11,812 nt of DNA from CAZKBP01 sp964551015 (GCA_964551015.1 CAZKBP010000071.1:1-11812); one strand, 5' to 3'. Counted from the stretch's first letter, positions 1 through 8,199 are shown. Numbers and translations: made by a program. Notes: a model not told the origin generated them from the sequence alone.

Positions 1-174
1 CAGCCCGTACTGGTACTGGGGTGTATGCGAGTGAGGTTTTTTGAGGGGGAGGTGAATGAGACAGAGGAGAGGGATGGGGCGGGGGTTATTTTTTTGAAAA
101 GAATATCAGTAATGCATGACCCTTAGATGTAAAGTGGTTTTGACTATTTCAGGCAATTTTCGCAAGAGTAAAAA
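1..174. other. Unassigned left edge, no supported gene
   Basis: I see no gene I can support here. One plus-strand frame is open from base 1 to a TAG at 124-126 (41 codons), so it could be the 3' end of a gene starting outside the window. The translation shows no domain I recognise and the stretch is purine-rich (runs of G and A at 45-85), which opens frames by chance. The end of the decayed kinase fragment lies just to the right, with its stop at 175-177. Confidence 0.3.
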
Positions 175-585
175 TCACTGTGGTATGTTTTGGTTGTCAA
201 AGACGGCTTGGAGAAGGTTTTTGAATGCTGTCTCACCGTAGTTTATGATAGCTTGATTAATTGGGTTTTTTCATAATGCTTTTGCAAAAGGCGAACTCAC
301 GACGGCTTTGGCATTTCCTAAGTCGCGAGCATCAGAGCTTGCAAATGAGTCAAATGTTTGCCCTGATTTATCCTGAGACATTCCTATTAGGTCTTATTGT
401 CTAAGGCACAAACTATACACATTGATCTTGAATTTTGCTTGTGGAAAGTATCTGAATTAGGCATACGTACATAAACCTTGCAATCCAGCAGTTTACAAGG
501 TAAATAATATCTGAATAGGCTTGCATGATTTAGAAAATATTCTTAAATCGAGCACTACTCATCATCAAAATTCGACAACCAGCTA
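175..585 (-). pseudogene. Decayed histidine kinase fragment (ATPase domain and C-terminal tail)
   Basis: This stretch is a broken relative of the intact kinase at 9500-11536. Read on the minus strand, 304-339 encodes SSDARDLGNAKA, matching ISDARNLGNAKA of the intact protein (residues 542-552). Bases 522-542 encode EYFLNHA, matching the N box ENFLTNA. DNA around 385-395 matches the G1 box region (DTGQGIAQD against DLIGMSQD). Bases 178-270 encode a tail starting KNPINQAIINYGE, which aligns without gaps to KKLVDRAIEHYDE at the intact C-terminus and ends in TGA at 175-177. Damage includes in-frame stops (one at 271-273 where the intact protein has Trp653), frame changes between blocks, and loss of about 87 residues between the G2 box and the tail (junction near 271-277). 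The left and core parts are clear; the part from about 445 to 585 is a weaker hand alignment. No phosphoacceptor His segment or membrane part was found, so this is the remnant of a paralogue and not functional. Confidence 0.85.
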
Positions 586-647
586 ACAAACTACCTTAGG
601 CATAGATGAAAATTGCCAGTTTTTATCTTAGATCAAATTTATAGATA

Positions 648-3600
648 ATGCTCTACCCAAACAGAAAGAATACCTTAAGACTTTCGTATCTTGTGATGTT
701 TTTATGTAGCTGTAGCTTATTTCTTGTAAAGGCTCAGGAGAATGTAAAAACGATATATTTGCCAGATTCTATCAAAATCCATTGTGTAGACGCCGAAGTG
801 GAGAAAGCCTTAATTACTACCTCATATGGAGAGGTTCAGTTGTGGAATATTCTAAATCGGCAAGGCATCGCTTTTGGTGAGTTTACCAGACCAGTTCGTC
901 TGGCTGCCTTCTCACCAGATGGAAGACAGATTTTGACCACAACGGGTAGCCGAGATGCCCAGCTATGGAATATAAATGGTCAATTAATCGCTGAACTTAA
1001 AGGCCACCAGTATGATATCACCTGCCTCGATTTCTCTCCGGATGGGAAATGGATTGCCACAGGCAGTCAAGATCAACAGATTATCGTTTGGAATAGCCAG
1101 GGGGAAAAAATTCGGGGCTGGGAAGCGTCACAGTCCCCGTTGTTAGCAGTAGCATTCTCTAAAACTGATTTATCAATAGCAAGTGGTGGAGTTGATAAAA
1201 AAGTAAAAATCTGGTCAATAGAAGGCGAAGAGCTGGGTTTTTTAGAAGAACAAGCTAGTCCCATCGTTGCTCTGGTATTTGTGAATCAAGGAAGTGAAGT
1301 CTTTATTGGTTTACAAGATAAAAAAGTAATTTACTGGAATAGGCAGAATTCCATAAGAACTATGAGTACTCGTGTAATTCCTAATGAGATCGTTTTTCTT
1401 GAAGATATAAATCGCTTAATAATTTTTGATCAGAGCGGAAGATTAGATTTGATAGATACCAGCGGGGAACAAATAAAGGACAGTTCGCTAACAGAGAGGG
1501 TGAAATACTTTAAACCTAATCTCCTGAGGATTATTCCTACCATTTCATTGGATAGAGTAAAAGAGCAATATGATAGCATTGCTCCCTTCCAAGAGGATTT
1601 GGCTGTGGTGAAAAAACAAGGTAGATACGGTTTTATCAATCCGCAGGGCCGTGAGGTAATACCCATCAAATTTCAGGAAGCCAAAAGTTTTTCAGAGGGT
1701 TTGGCTGTGGTGTGCTCGGAGGGTAAGTATGGATACATCAATAGAAAAGGGAAATTGGTCATCCCTAATCAATATATTGCTGCTGAGAGCTTCAAATACG
1801 GGTTAGCCAGAGTGTGCCAAAAAGCTATTTATCGCCCAAAAGGGAGTTATATTGACTACATATGTCATTTTATTGATAAGCAAAACCACGCCCCAGGAGA
1901 GTATCAGTATGTAGAACCTGTGAGTGAAAGTAAAGTTATCGCTCAAAATCTCAGTACACGCAAATACGGACTTGTGAATAGAGTGGCAGATACTACAGTT
2001 ATTTCTTTCGGATACGACGAAATGGAATATTTCCATGGAGACGTGATGATTGTTGGTAAAGGGTATAATCCCAAATACGGCCTCATTAATACATCAGGTC
2101 AGGTAGTAGTACCTCCTGAATACGAGGAGTTAGATTCATTCACAGAGGGATTAGCTCGGGTGAGACAAGAAGGTAAATACGGCCTCATTAATACATCAGG
2201 TCAGGTAGTAGTACCTCCTGAATACGAGGNNNNNNNNNNNNNNNNNNNNNNNNNNNNNNNNNNNNNNNNNNNNNNNNNNNNNNNNNNNNNNNNNNNNNNN
2301 NNNNNNNNNNNNNNNNNNNNNNNNNNNNNAGTTAAATTCATTCACGGAGGGATTGGCTCGGGTGAGACAAGAAGGTAAATACAGCCTTATCAATGCATCA
2401 GGTCAGGAAGTAGTACCCCCGAAATACGAGAAGTTAGACTCATTTACAGAGGGATTGGCTCTGGTGAAGGTAAATGGCAATTATGGTTTTATTGACCAGT
2501 CTGGACAGGCCATTATTGCTCCACAATATGATGATGNNNNNNNNNNNNNNNNNNNNNNNNNNNNNNNNNNNNNNNNNNNNNNNNNNNNNNNNNNNNNNNN
2601 NNNNNNNNNNNNNNNNNNNNNNNNNNNNNNNNNNNNTATGGTTTTATTGACCAGTCTGGACAGGCCATTATTGCTCCACAATATGATGATGCCTCGTCTT
2701 TTTCAGAGGGATTGGCTCGGGTGAAGGTAAATGGCAAGTATGGTTTTATTGACCAGTCTGGACAGATTGTCGTTGCTGTTGAAAAAAAATTTTCAAGTAG
2801 CATTCGTTATTTTGACCTGTTGAAAAAGGAGATTTCACCCATACCCATCAAAAGACAAAAATTACATATTTTAAATAATGAAGGGATAGATTTAAGCCAG
2901 TATAAAAATCTCAACTATTTTACAAATCATCTGTCAGTCTTTGCGAATGGTGATAATCATGGAGTTATTTCTAGTGAAGGGGAACTAATCAATTGGACAC
3001 TTGCTGAATACCCCACAGTTGAGTACGATCAGGAATATCTGGAAGTAAGTGCTTTTATAAAAACTAAAGTACTACTGAGTAAAAAAATTACTCGAGCCTA
3101 TAAAAGTGGCCTTGTACACGAATCTAGAGGAGCAATTACACAACCTATATTTGAGAAAATCAGGAATATAGACCACCAGATGGGACGAGCGGAGGTAGAA
3201 AAGAACGAGAAATTTGCCTTCGTCTCGTTAAAAGATGGCCAAATGCTTACAGATTATTATGATCGAATATACGAAGCAAGGCAGGATAGTAGTTTCAAGG
3301 TACGTGATAACAGGCGATATGGACTCGTTAACCTCAACTGTGGATTGAGCATTCCTACTCAATATGACCGAATTTATGATGCGGATCGACATGGTATATC
3401 AAAGACCAGGCAAGGTAGTAATTATGGCTTCATTCATTACAGGAAGGGCAAACTTCTCCCAGCTAAATATGAAAAAATAAATGATTTCCAGTGTGGATTG
3501 GCAGTCGTGGTTGATCGCAATCGGTACGGGTTGATAGATACAAACGGGGTTTTTAAAATTCCTTTGAGTAGTCGCTATCAGAGAATGTACAGTTGCTCAG

Positions 3601-4148
3601 AAGAACGGATCAGAGTGCGCGAAAATGGAAAATGGGGTTATTTAGACACGAACGGCAACGAGATCATCGCACCACAGTATGAGGATGCCTCTGACTTCTT
3701 AGACGGTCTAGCCAAGGTGAAATTGAACAAGAAGTACGGATTTGTCAATATGACAGGGGAGTTCATGATTGATGCAAAATACGATTACATCGGAGATTTT
3801 TCAAAAAAAGGAACAGCCAAGGTGTCTACTGGTGGTAAGTATGGGCTTATCGATCAAGTAGGGACAGCGGTATTGAAACCTAAATATGATGAAATATTAG
3901 AGTTCGAGGAGGGTATAGCGCGTATCAAAATCGCCAAGAAATATGGCCTTATTAATGATCTTGGACAAATTATCGTTCCGCATTTCTTTGACCTAATAAG
4001 TTCTCTCAAAGATGGTAAATTCAAAGTTGAAATAAATAATATCTACTTTATCATCAATCGTGAAGGCAAATGTATTGCTAACTGCCCCGATGAAGACATT
4101 CTCAATGAATACGGTATTGCCAAAGCAAGCGATGATCCTCAAAAATAA
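648..4148 (+). CDS. Exported WD40 and WG-repeat protein, interrupted by two assembly gaps
   Basis: This appears to be one long gene split only by N runs. The ATG at 648 is preceded by an in-frame TAG at 642-644, so the start is well bounded. Residues 1-30 look like a signal peptide (hydrophobic core, then VKAQ), so the protein is probably periplasmic or surface-exposed. Residues 45-275 form WD40 blades with AAFSPDG, TCLDFSPDG and ATGSQDQQ motifs. From about residue 306 to the end it consists of WG-type repeats (pattern YGxIxxxGxxVxPxxY...F.EGLAxV), about 34 residues each near the gaps. Apparent frames on either side of the gaps differ only because the gaps are fixed at 100 N. Joining repeats in register restores one frame, giving at least about 1,115 residues. 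WG repeats are thought to be binding scaffolds; the ligand is unknown. The gene sits 14 bases upstream of the next WD40 gene, probably in one operon. Two separate genes are possible but unlikely, because no start or signal peptide follows either gap. Confidence 0.85.
2073..2384 (+). repeat. Tandem 102-bp WG-repeat units, type A, with gap
   Basis: Units of 102 bp (34 codons) encode the pattern YGLINTSGQVVVPPEYEE followed by LDSFTEGLARVRQEGK. The 55 bases at 2073-2127 recur without change at 2175-2229, exactly 102 bases later, where the sequence enters the first N run. After the gap (2330 on) a diverged unit resumes in the same phase of the repeat. The missing sequence should therefore be a whole number of units. 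Confidence 0.9.
2230..2329. other. Assembly gap 1 (100 N) inside WG repeats
   Basis: Exactly 100 N, a conventional placeholder of unknown true length. The base before the gap is the first base of a codon and the base after it is the second base of the homologous codon, in identical repeat phase. The true length should be a multiple of 102, hence a multiple of 3. The apparent frame change across the gap is therefore an artefact. Confidence 0.9.
2482..2765 (+). repeat. Tandem 102-bp WG-repeat units, type B, with gap
   Basis: Units encode YGFIDQSGQAIIAPQYDD followed by ASSFSEGLARVKVNGK. The 55 bases at 2482-2536, ending at the second N run, are identical to the 55 bases that restart the sequence at 2637-2691. 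The first 27 bases of the unit appear again at 2739-2765, exactly 102 bases after 2637. Type B units differ from type A in sequence but have the same length and domain. Confidence 0.9.
2537..2636. other. Assembly gap 2 (100 N) inside WG repeats
   Basis: A second 100-N placeholder. Left and right flanks carry the same 55-base sequence, so the contigs were joined at a shared repeat. Repeat phase and reading frame both predict a true length of 47 bases plus any number of 102-base units. If the array holds only one such unit, the two flanks would be the same DNA counted twice. Confidence 0.9.
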
Positions 4149-4162
4149 CTAAAAAACCCACA

Positions 4163-5437
4163 ATGCTACACAAAGCTTTCTCCCTGCTATATTTTATTTT
4201 ACTGATAACTACCTCCCTGTTCGCTCAGGATAACAGTGGAAAATTATTGCTAGAAAATCTGGTGAGAACCCAGCTCATTAGCGTTAAGCCTAATCCCTTT
4301 GAGATTAAAGATGGTAAAGCACAGTTTACTATCTCCTGTGAGCTAAGTGCCAGATATCTAGGCCGAGAGGCAAGCAAATACGAATACCAGCTGGATTTTT
4401 ATTTTATCTCTCGATCAAGGGAAAAATTTGAAGTAGGTAGTCTCGTATTTCCCTTGTACGATTACAGGGGGGCAAATATAAACTTGAAATCAGGCAAAAA
4501 TTTCGTGATAGATCAAAAGGGGCTTGGTAATGGCGTCATACACTTCCGTGCCTCACTTAATCGCGCTCGGGGACAGGATAAAACAACTGATGCCTATACC
4601 CATTTGATGTTGTTAAAGGACTTGGAGGGAGTGGCACTACAGGGATTTGTAGTAGATTCAATTCCAATACCTGAGGAGCCGCAACAGATCTTTCATTGTA
4701 GAAATACACAAAATACACTGGCACTCTACTCTGACGCGCATGAGGGTCTAATACTTTATGACATAGAGCATCGTAGGAAAAAGCCCCTTTCTGACTTCCA
4801 GGGCACTATCCAGCAAGCTACGTTTTCCCCTGATGGTAAGCTCCTTCTGCTCGCACTAGGCAAACCCGAGGCTCAATTGTGGGACTTGAACGGGCGGATT
4901 ACTGCTCGTTTCAGATCAGACGAAAACGATATTCTTTGTGTTGCTTTTGCTCCGGGCGGAGAAGTGATCGCCACGGGCGGGCAAAACCAGCAGGTGATTC
5001 TTTGGAAACCGAACGAAGAACGTTTGCGCGTTTGGGAAGCGTCCTCCTTGCCTATCTTGACGGTATCTTTCTCGCCCAATGGAGAGCAAATCATTAGTGG
5101 GGGCGTAGATGGGATTGTCAGAATATGGGATCGTGATGGCACGCTCATTCGCGCTCTGGAGGAGCAAAACGCAGCCGTGACCGCAGCCTCTATCCTGAGC
5201 ACTGGCTCCGAAAAACAATTTATGATTGCAGGAAAAGGCTATCTGAAGGTTTACTCCGAGGAGGGTACGCTCATCCATAGCTTTTCTATTCCCAATCAAA
5301 TCACAGCATGCAAGGTTGGACGAACCGCCGACGAAACTAACTATTACCTGACTGACCGTTACGGAGAGGGACTAGTGCTAAATCCGCAAGGCCAAGAGCT
5401 AGGTAAAATCTCTTTGATCCGGACAATATTCAGATAG
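4163..5437 (+). CDS. Exported protein with unknown N-terminal domain and WD40 domain
   Basis: A 424-residue protein with a signal peptide at residues 1-21 (hydrophobic stretch ending SLFAQ), so probably periplasmic or outer-surface. Residues 30-165 form a domain I do not recognise. It is rich in alternating hydrophobic residues (KAQFTISCEL, YQLDFYFISR), suggesting a beta-sandwich. Residues 180-415 are a WD40 region with TFSPDGK, VAFAPGGEVIATGG and SFSPNGEQIISGGVDG motifs. These align with the propellers of the genes at 648 and 6640, including the shared phrase RVWEASSLPIL against RGWEAS.PIL. It starts 14 bases after the preceding stop, so the two are probably co-transcribed. The other two WD40 proteins carry their extra domain C-terminally; here it is N-terminal. 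Role is probably ligand or partner binding; no enzymatic motif is visible. Confidence 0.85.
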   Translation: MLHKAFSLLYFILLITTSLFAQDNSGKLLLENLVRTQLISVKPNPFEIKDGKAQFTISCELSARYLGREASKYEYQLDFYFISRSREKFEVGSLVFPLYDYRGANINLKSGKNFVIDQKGLGNGVIHFRASLNRARGQDKTTDAYTHLMLLKDLEGVALQGFVVDSIPIPEEPQQIFHCRNTQNTLALYSDAHEGLILYDIEHRRKKPLSDFQGTIQQATFSPDGKLLLLALGKPEAQLWDLNGRITARFRSDENDILCVAFAPGGEVIATGGQNQQVILWKPNEERLRVWEASSLPILTVSFSPNGEQIISGGVDGIVRIWDRDGTLIRALEEQNAAVTAASILSTGSEKQFMIAGKGYLKVYSEEGTLIHSFSIPNQITACKVGRTADETNYYLTDRYGEGLVLNPQGQELGKISLIRTIFR

Positions 5438-5467
5438 ACCTGAAAACTCATCTGGGGAGCGGTGGGC

Positions 5468-6499
5468 TTAGCCGAGCGCGATTGGTTTTAGCACGAAGTA
5501 CATATCTACTTCCCCCATATTTTTGATGGGGAGCTTGCCCCGGTGTTCGCACTCGAAATGGTCTTTGATGTATTCGTAGGTAGCCCCCGAAATGTTTACC
5601 TTGCCCGGCTCTCCGTTAGACTCCATCCGGCTGGCGGCGTTGACGGAGCTTCCCCAAATATCATAAGCAAACTTACTGTTGCCGATCACGCCCGCGACCA
5701 CTTTGCCCGTGTGGATACCAATACGGCACTCGAAAAAAGGCTTCTCTTGAGCAGTTTGCTCCTCTTTATAGCTATCCATGTAATCTTGAATCTCCATAGC
5801 GGCTTTGACCGCATCAAGGGGATTGGTATCATTGGCGATGGGCAAGCCTCCGGCGCACATATAAGCGTCACCGATGGTTTTGATTTTTTCTAGGCCGTGT
5901 TTTCGGGTGATTTGCTCCATTTTGAGGAAAACCTGATTGAGATGTTCTACAATCTCGATGGGACTCATGCTTTGGGTGATATTGGAAAAGCCCTTGAAGT
6001 CAGTGAAAAGTACCGAAACTTTCTCGTAGGGCTGGGGCGTTACCTGCCCGGTCGACCTAAGTTCGTCGGCGATGTTTTCGGGAAGAATATTAAGAAGTAA
6101 CTCTTCGGTTTTCTTTTGGGCTTGGGTAAGCGCCAAGGCCGAGGTTACTCTGGCTTGTAGCTCCAGGGCAGAAATAGGTTTCTTGATATAATCTAGGGCT
6201 CCGGCATCAAAGGCCTCCTTGAGCTTGGTGTCTTCACTCTCTCCCGTCTGCATGATGACAGGTATATCCTCAGTTTGCTCATTGCTTTTGAGGGCCACGA
6301 GTGTTTGCATACCGTCCATAATGGGCATGATCCAGTCCAGTAGAACTAAATCTGGCATTTCTTTCTCCACGATCTTGAGAGCAGCGGCCCCGTTAAAAGC
6401 CTGCATGAGCTGGTAGGCTGGGTTACTGGCTTTGAGAAGATCAAAGATGATCTTGAGGTTATCGCGGTCGTCATCAACCACTAGGATTTTTTGAGCCAT
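5468..6499 (-). CDS. Response regulator with class III adenylate cyclase output
   Basis: A 343-residue cytoplasmic protein. Residues 4-125 are a CheY-like receiver: acidic D9-D11, phosphoacceptor D55 (LVLLDWIMP), T85 and K107 (YIKKP). Residues 134-147 (LLLNILPENIADEL) form the short helical linker usual before class III cyclase domains. Residues 160-340 are the catalytic domain with metal-binding D167 (FTDFKGF) and D211 (IGDAYM), purine-specifying K205 and D280 (YDIWG), and transition-state N287 and R291. The Lys/Asp pair predicts ATP rather than GTP, so the product should be cAMP, made by a homodimer when the receiver is phosphorylated. No kinase is adjacent. The receiver is about 76% identical (95 of 125 by hand count) to that of the regulator at 8262-9503, so a shared kinase is plausible. 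It is convergent with the WD40 gene at 4163 and divergent from the gene at 6640. Confidence 0.93.
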   Translation of the reverse strand: MAQKILVVDDDRDNLKIIFDLLKASNPAYQLMQAFNGAAALKIVEKEMPDLVLLDWIMPIMDGMQTLVALKSNEQTEDIPVIMQTGESEDTKLKEAFDAGALDYIKKPISALELQARVTSALALTQAQKKTEELLLNILPENIADELRSTGQVTPQPYEKVSVLFTDFKGFSNITQSMSPIEIVEHLNQVFLKMEQITRKHGLEKIKTIGDAYMCAGGLPIANDTNPLDAVKAAMEIQDYMDSYKEEQTAQEKPFFECRIGIHTGKVVAGVIGNSKFAYDIWGSSVNAASRMESNGEPGKVNISGATYEYIKDHFECEHRGKLPIKNMGEVDMYFVLKPIALG

Positions 6500-6639
6500 A
6501 GGGAAAAGGATTTACTAGGAAGTGAGTATAAATGAGCAATAATTATTAGCAAAATTTATGTTCGCGTATTGGACTTTATTTTGAAGGCATTAAAATATTT
6601 AATTTATTGCGATAATTCAATTAAACAACCACAATTGAA
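6500..6639. promoter_or_regulatory. Divergent intergenic region, presumed promoters
   Basis: An AT-rich 140-base stretch between two divergently transcribed genes must hold both start signals if they are transcribed from here. No exact match to the Bacteroidota -7 element TAnnTTTG was found. A 10-base palindrome, AATAATTATT, lies at 6538-6547, but in DNA this AT-rich it has little weight. No ribosome binding site is evident on either side, which is normal for this phylum. Confidence 0.35.
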
Positions 6640-8199
6640 ATGAGATATTTGTTGAGCCTGTGTTTCTTATCCTACCTTTCGGTATCTCAAGCTCAGGTTA
6701 ATACCTTAGCAATTACTATTCCTGAAAAAGCCAAAATCCACGCGATTGACGATAGTGCTAGCAAGGCTCTTATCGCTACCCCTGCTGGCGAAGTACAACT
6801 CTTTGATTTGAAAGAAAATACGGGGACGCCCTTTGGTAATTTCTCTCAGGCCATCCGCTTGGCGGCCTTCTCACCCGATGGCCAGCAAATCCTCACCAAT
6901 ACTGGCGGTAAGGAAGCTCAGCTTTGGAGCCTGGCGGGAGAGCGGGTAGCTACGCTGCAAGGCCATCTTTATGACATTACCTGCTTGGCCTTTTCACCCG
7001 GTGGGCAGTTAATAGCCACGGGAAGCCAAGATCAGCAGGTGATTCTCTGGAATGCACGAGGACAAAAAGTAAGAGGCTGGGAGGCCTCAGACTTTCCGAT
7101 CTTGGCGTTGGCCTTTTCACCCGATGGCCAGCTTTTGGTAAGTGGTGGAGCCGATCAAAGAGCTAAGGTCTGGAACCTGCAAGGGGAATTACGGGGCGAA
7201 CTGATCCAGCATCAGGGCAGTATTAATTGCCTAGCCTTTGCTCCGGATGGTGCGCAGATTGCCAGTGGTGGAGCCGACCAAGCAGTGAAGCTCTGGGGCT
7301 TGTCAGGAGAGGAAGCGCGTAGCATTCCCACTGGCTTCGTGGTGGCCAAGATTGCCTACCTGGCCGAAGGAGCTGAGTTGCTGGCGCAGGCGCGTAATGG
7401 CCAAGCCACCCGCTTTGATGCCCGAGGCGAGGTACTGGAGCAGTACTCAGCGGGAAGCCGACTTTACGTGCTTCCTGAGAGACTACTGGACTTGGATAAG
7501 GCTCCCGAGTTGCTACTTTCTGAGGCTGACCTTCCCGAGATGGTTTTGGTGCAGGGTGGCCGCTTTCAGATGGGGAGTGAAGACGGAGGCAAGGACGAAA
7601 AGCCCGTGCATACCGTGGAGCTGGATGACTTCTATGTCAGTAAGTACGAAGTAACCCAAAAGCAATGGAGAGAGGTCATGGGTGAAAACCCGAGTGAATT
7701 TAAAAATTGTGATGACTGCCCCGTGGAGCAGGTCTCTTGGGAGGATGTGCAGGAATTCCTAAAAAAGCTCAATGCCCAAACGGGGCAAAACTACCGCCTC
7801 CCCACCGAGGCGGAGTGGGAATACGCCGCCCGGGGCGGGCAAAAGAGCCAAGGCTACGAGTACGCGGGGAGCAATGACTTGGATAAAGTGGCTTGGTACG
7901 ATGGAAATTCAGGTTACAAAACCCACCCCGTGGGGCAGAAGCAGCCTAATGAGCTGGGCCTCTACGATATGAGCGGCAATGTGTGGGAGTGGTGCCAAGA
8001 TGCCTATGACGCAGATTTTTACGGGACATCGGCTGCTCGGCAGCGGAACCCAATTAATAATGGTAACTTGGATTCGAATCGCTGTGTGCGTGGGGGCAGT
8101 TGGTACCTCAACAACGACTGCCGCTCCTCGTACCGCGGCTACTACAACCCGAGGTACGACTTCGATAACCTCGGTTTTCGTTTATTCAGGACTCCTTAG
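6640..8199 (+). CDS. Exported WD40 and FGE-sulfatase-fold protein, candidate DGR target
   Basis: A 519-residue protein with a signal peptide at residues 1-19 (SVSQA then Q). The ATG follows an in-frame TAA at 6622-6624. Residues 33-270 form about six WD40 blades (AAFSPDGQQ, GHLYDITCLAFSP, ATGSQDQQVILW, VSGGADQ, ASGGADQ). Residues 299-517 are an FGE-sulfatase domain, a C-type-lectin-like fold: MVLVQGGRFQMGS, RLPTEAEWEYAARGG, LYDMSGNVWEWC, CVRGGSW and the terminal GFRL. True formylglycine-generating enzymes have a catalytic Cys pair just after the GGS motif. Here only C494 remains in that stretch, so sulfatase activation is unlikely and ligand binding is more likely. Residues 489-511 have a strongly skewed codon pattern typical of a DGR variable region. 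The WD40 part is about two thirds identical to that of the gene at 648 over an 80-residue core. No reverse transcriptase or template repeat is in the window. Confidence 0.92.
   Translation: MRYLLSLCFLSYLSVSQAQVNTLAITIPEKAKIHAIDDSASKALIATPAGEVQLFDLKENTGTPFGNFSQAIRLAAFSPDGQQILTNTGGKEAQLWSLAGERVATLQGHLYDITCLAFSPGGQLIATGSQDQQVILWNARGQKVRGWEASDFPILALAFSPDGQLLVSGGADQRAKVWNLQGELRGELIQHQGSINCLAFAPDGAQIASGGADQAVKLWGLSGEEARSIPTGFVVAKIAYLAEGAELLAQARNGQATRFDARGEVLEQYSAGSRLYVLPERLLDLDKAPELLLSEADLPEMVLVQGGRFQMGSEDGGKDEKPVHTVELDDFYVSKYEVTQKQWREVMGENPSEFKNCDDCPVEQVSWEDVQEFLKKLNAQTGQNYRLPTEAEWEYAARGGQKSQGYEYAGSNDLDKVAWYDGNSGYKTHPVGQKQPNELGLYDMSGNVWEWCQDAYDADFYGTSAARQRNPINNGNLDSNRCVRGGSWYLNNDCRSSYRGYYNPRYDFDNLGFRLFRTP
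8104..8172 (+). other. Candidate DGR variable region in FGE-fold C-terminus
   Basis: Of 23 codons, 19 end in C and none ends in A; in the 23 codons just upstream only 4 end in C. Eleven codons (TAC five times, CTC, GAC and AAC-like forms among them) are one or two changes in the first two positions away from AAC, as adenine-directed mutagenesis of AAC codons would produce. The segment sits between GGSW and the terminal GFRL, the ligand-facing position where known DGR variable proteins of this fold vary. The following bases GGTTTTCGTTTATTC return to ordinary codon use. The template repeat and reverse transcriptase would have to lie outside the window. An ordinary GC-rich conserved patch is the alternative. 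Confidence 0.55.

Noticed and set aside
1..126. Open plus-strand frame running off the left edge, possibly the 3' end of a gene
   Set aside because: Only 41 codons in purine-rich DNA with no recognisable domain, so it is not listed as a gene.
2353..2724. Separate short gene between the two N runs
   Set aside because: It is an internal part of the WG array; its different frame comes from the 100-N placeholder length and its apparent start is an internal TTG.
2712..4148. Independent WG-repeat gene starting after gap 2
   Set aside because: The apparent start is an internal TTG within a repeat, there is no signal peptide, and the frame continues upstream to the gap.
5438..5467. Possible terminator between the convergent genes
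   Set aside because: Only a 9-base palindrome, GGCTTAGCC, lies at this junction, without a usable loop or T-run.
5543..6416. Plus-strand open frames opposite the cyclase gene
   Set aside because: They are antisense to well-conserved catalytic motifs and lack any recognisable product.
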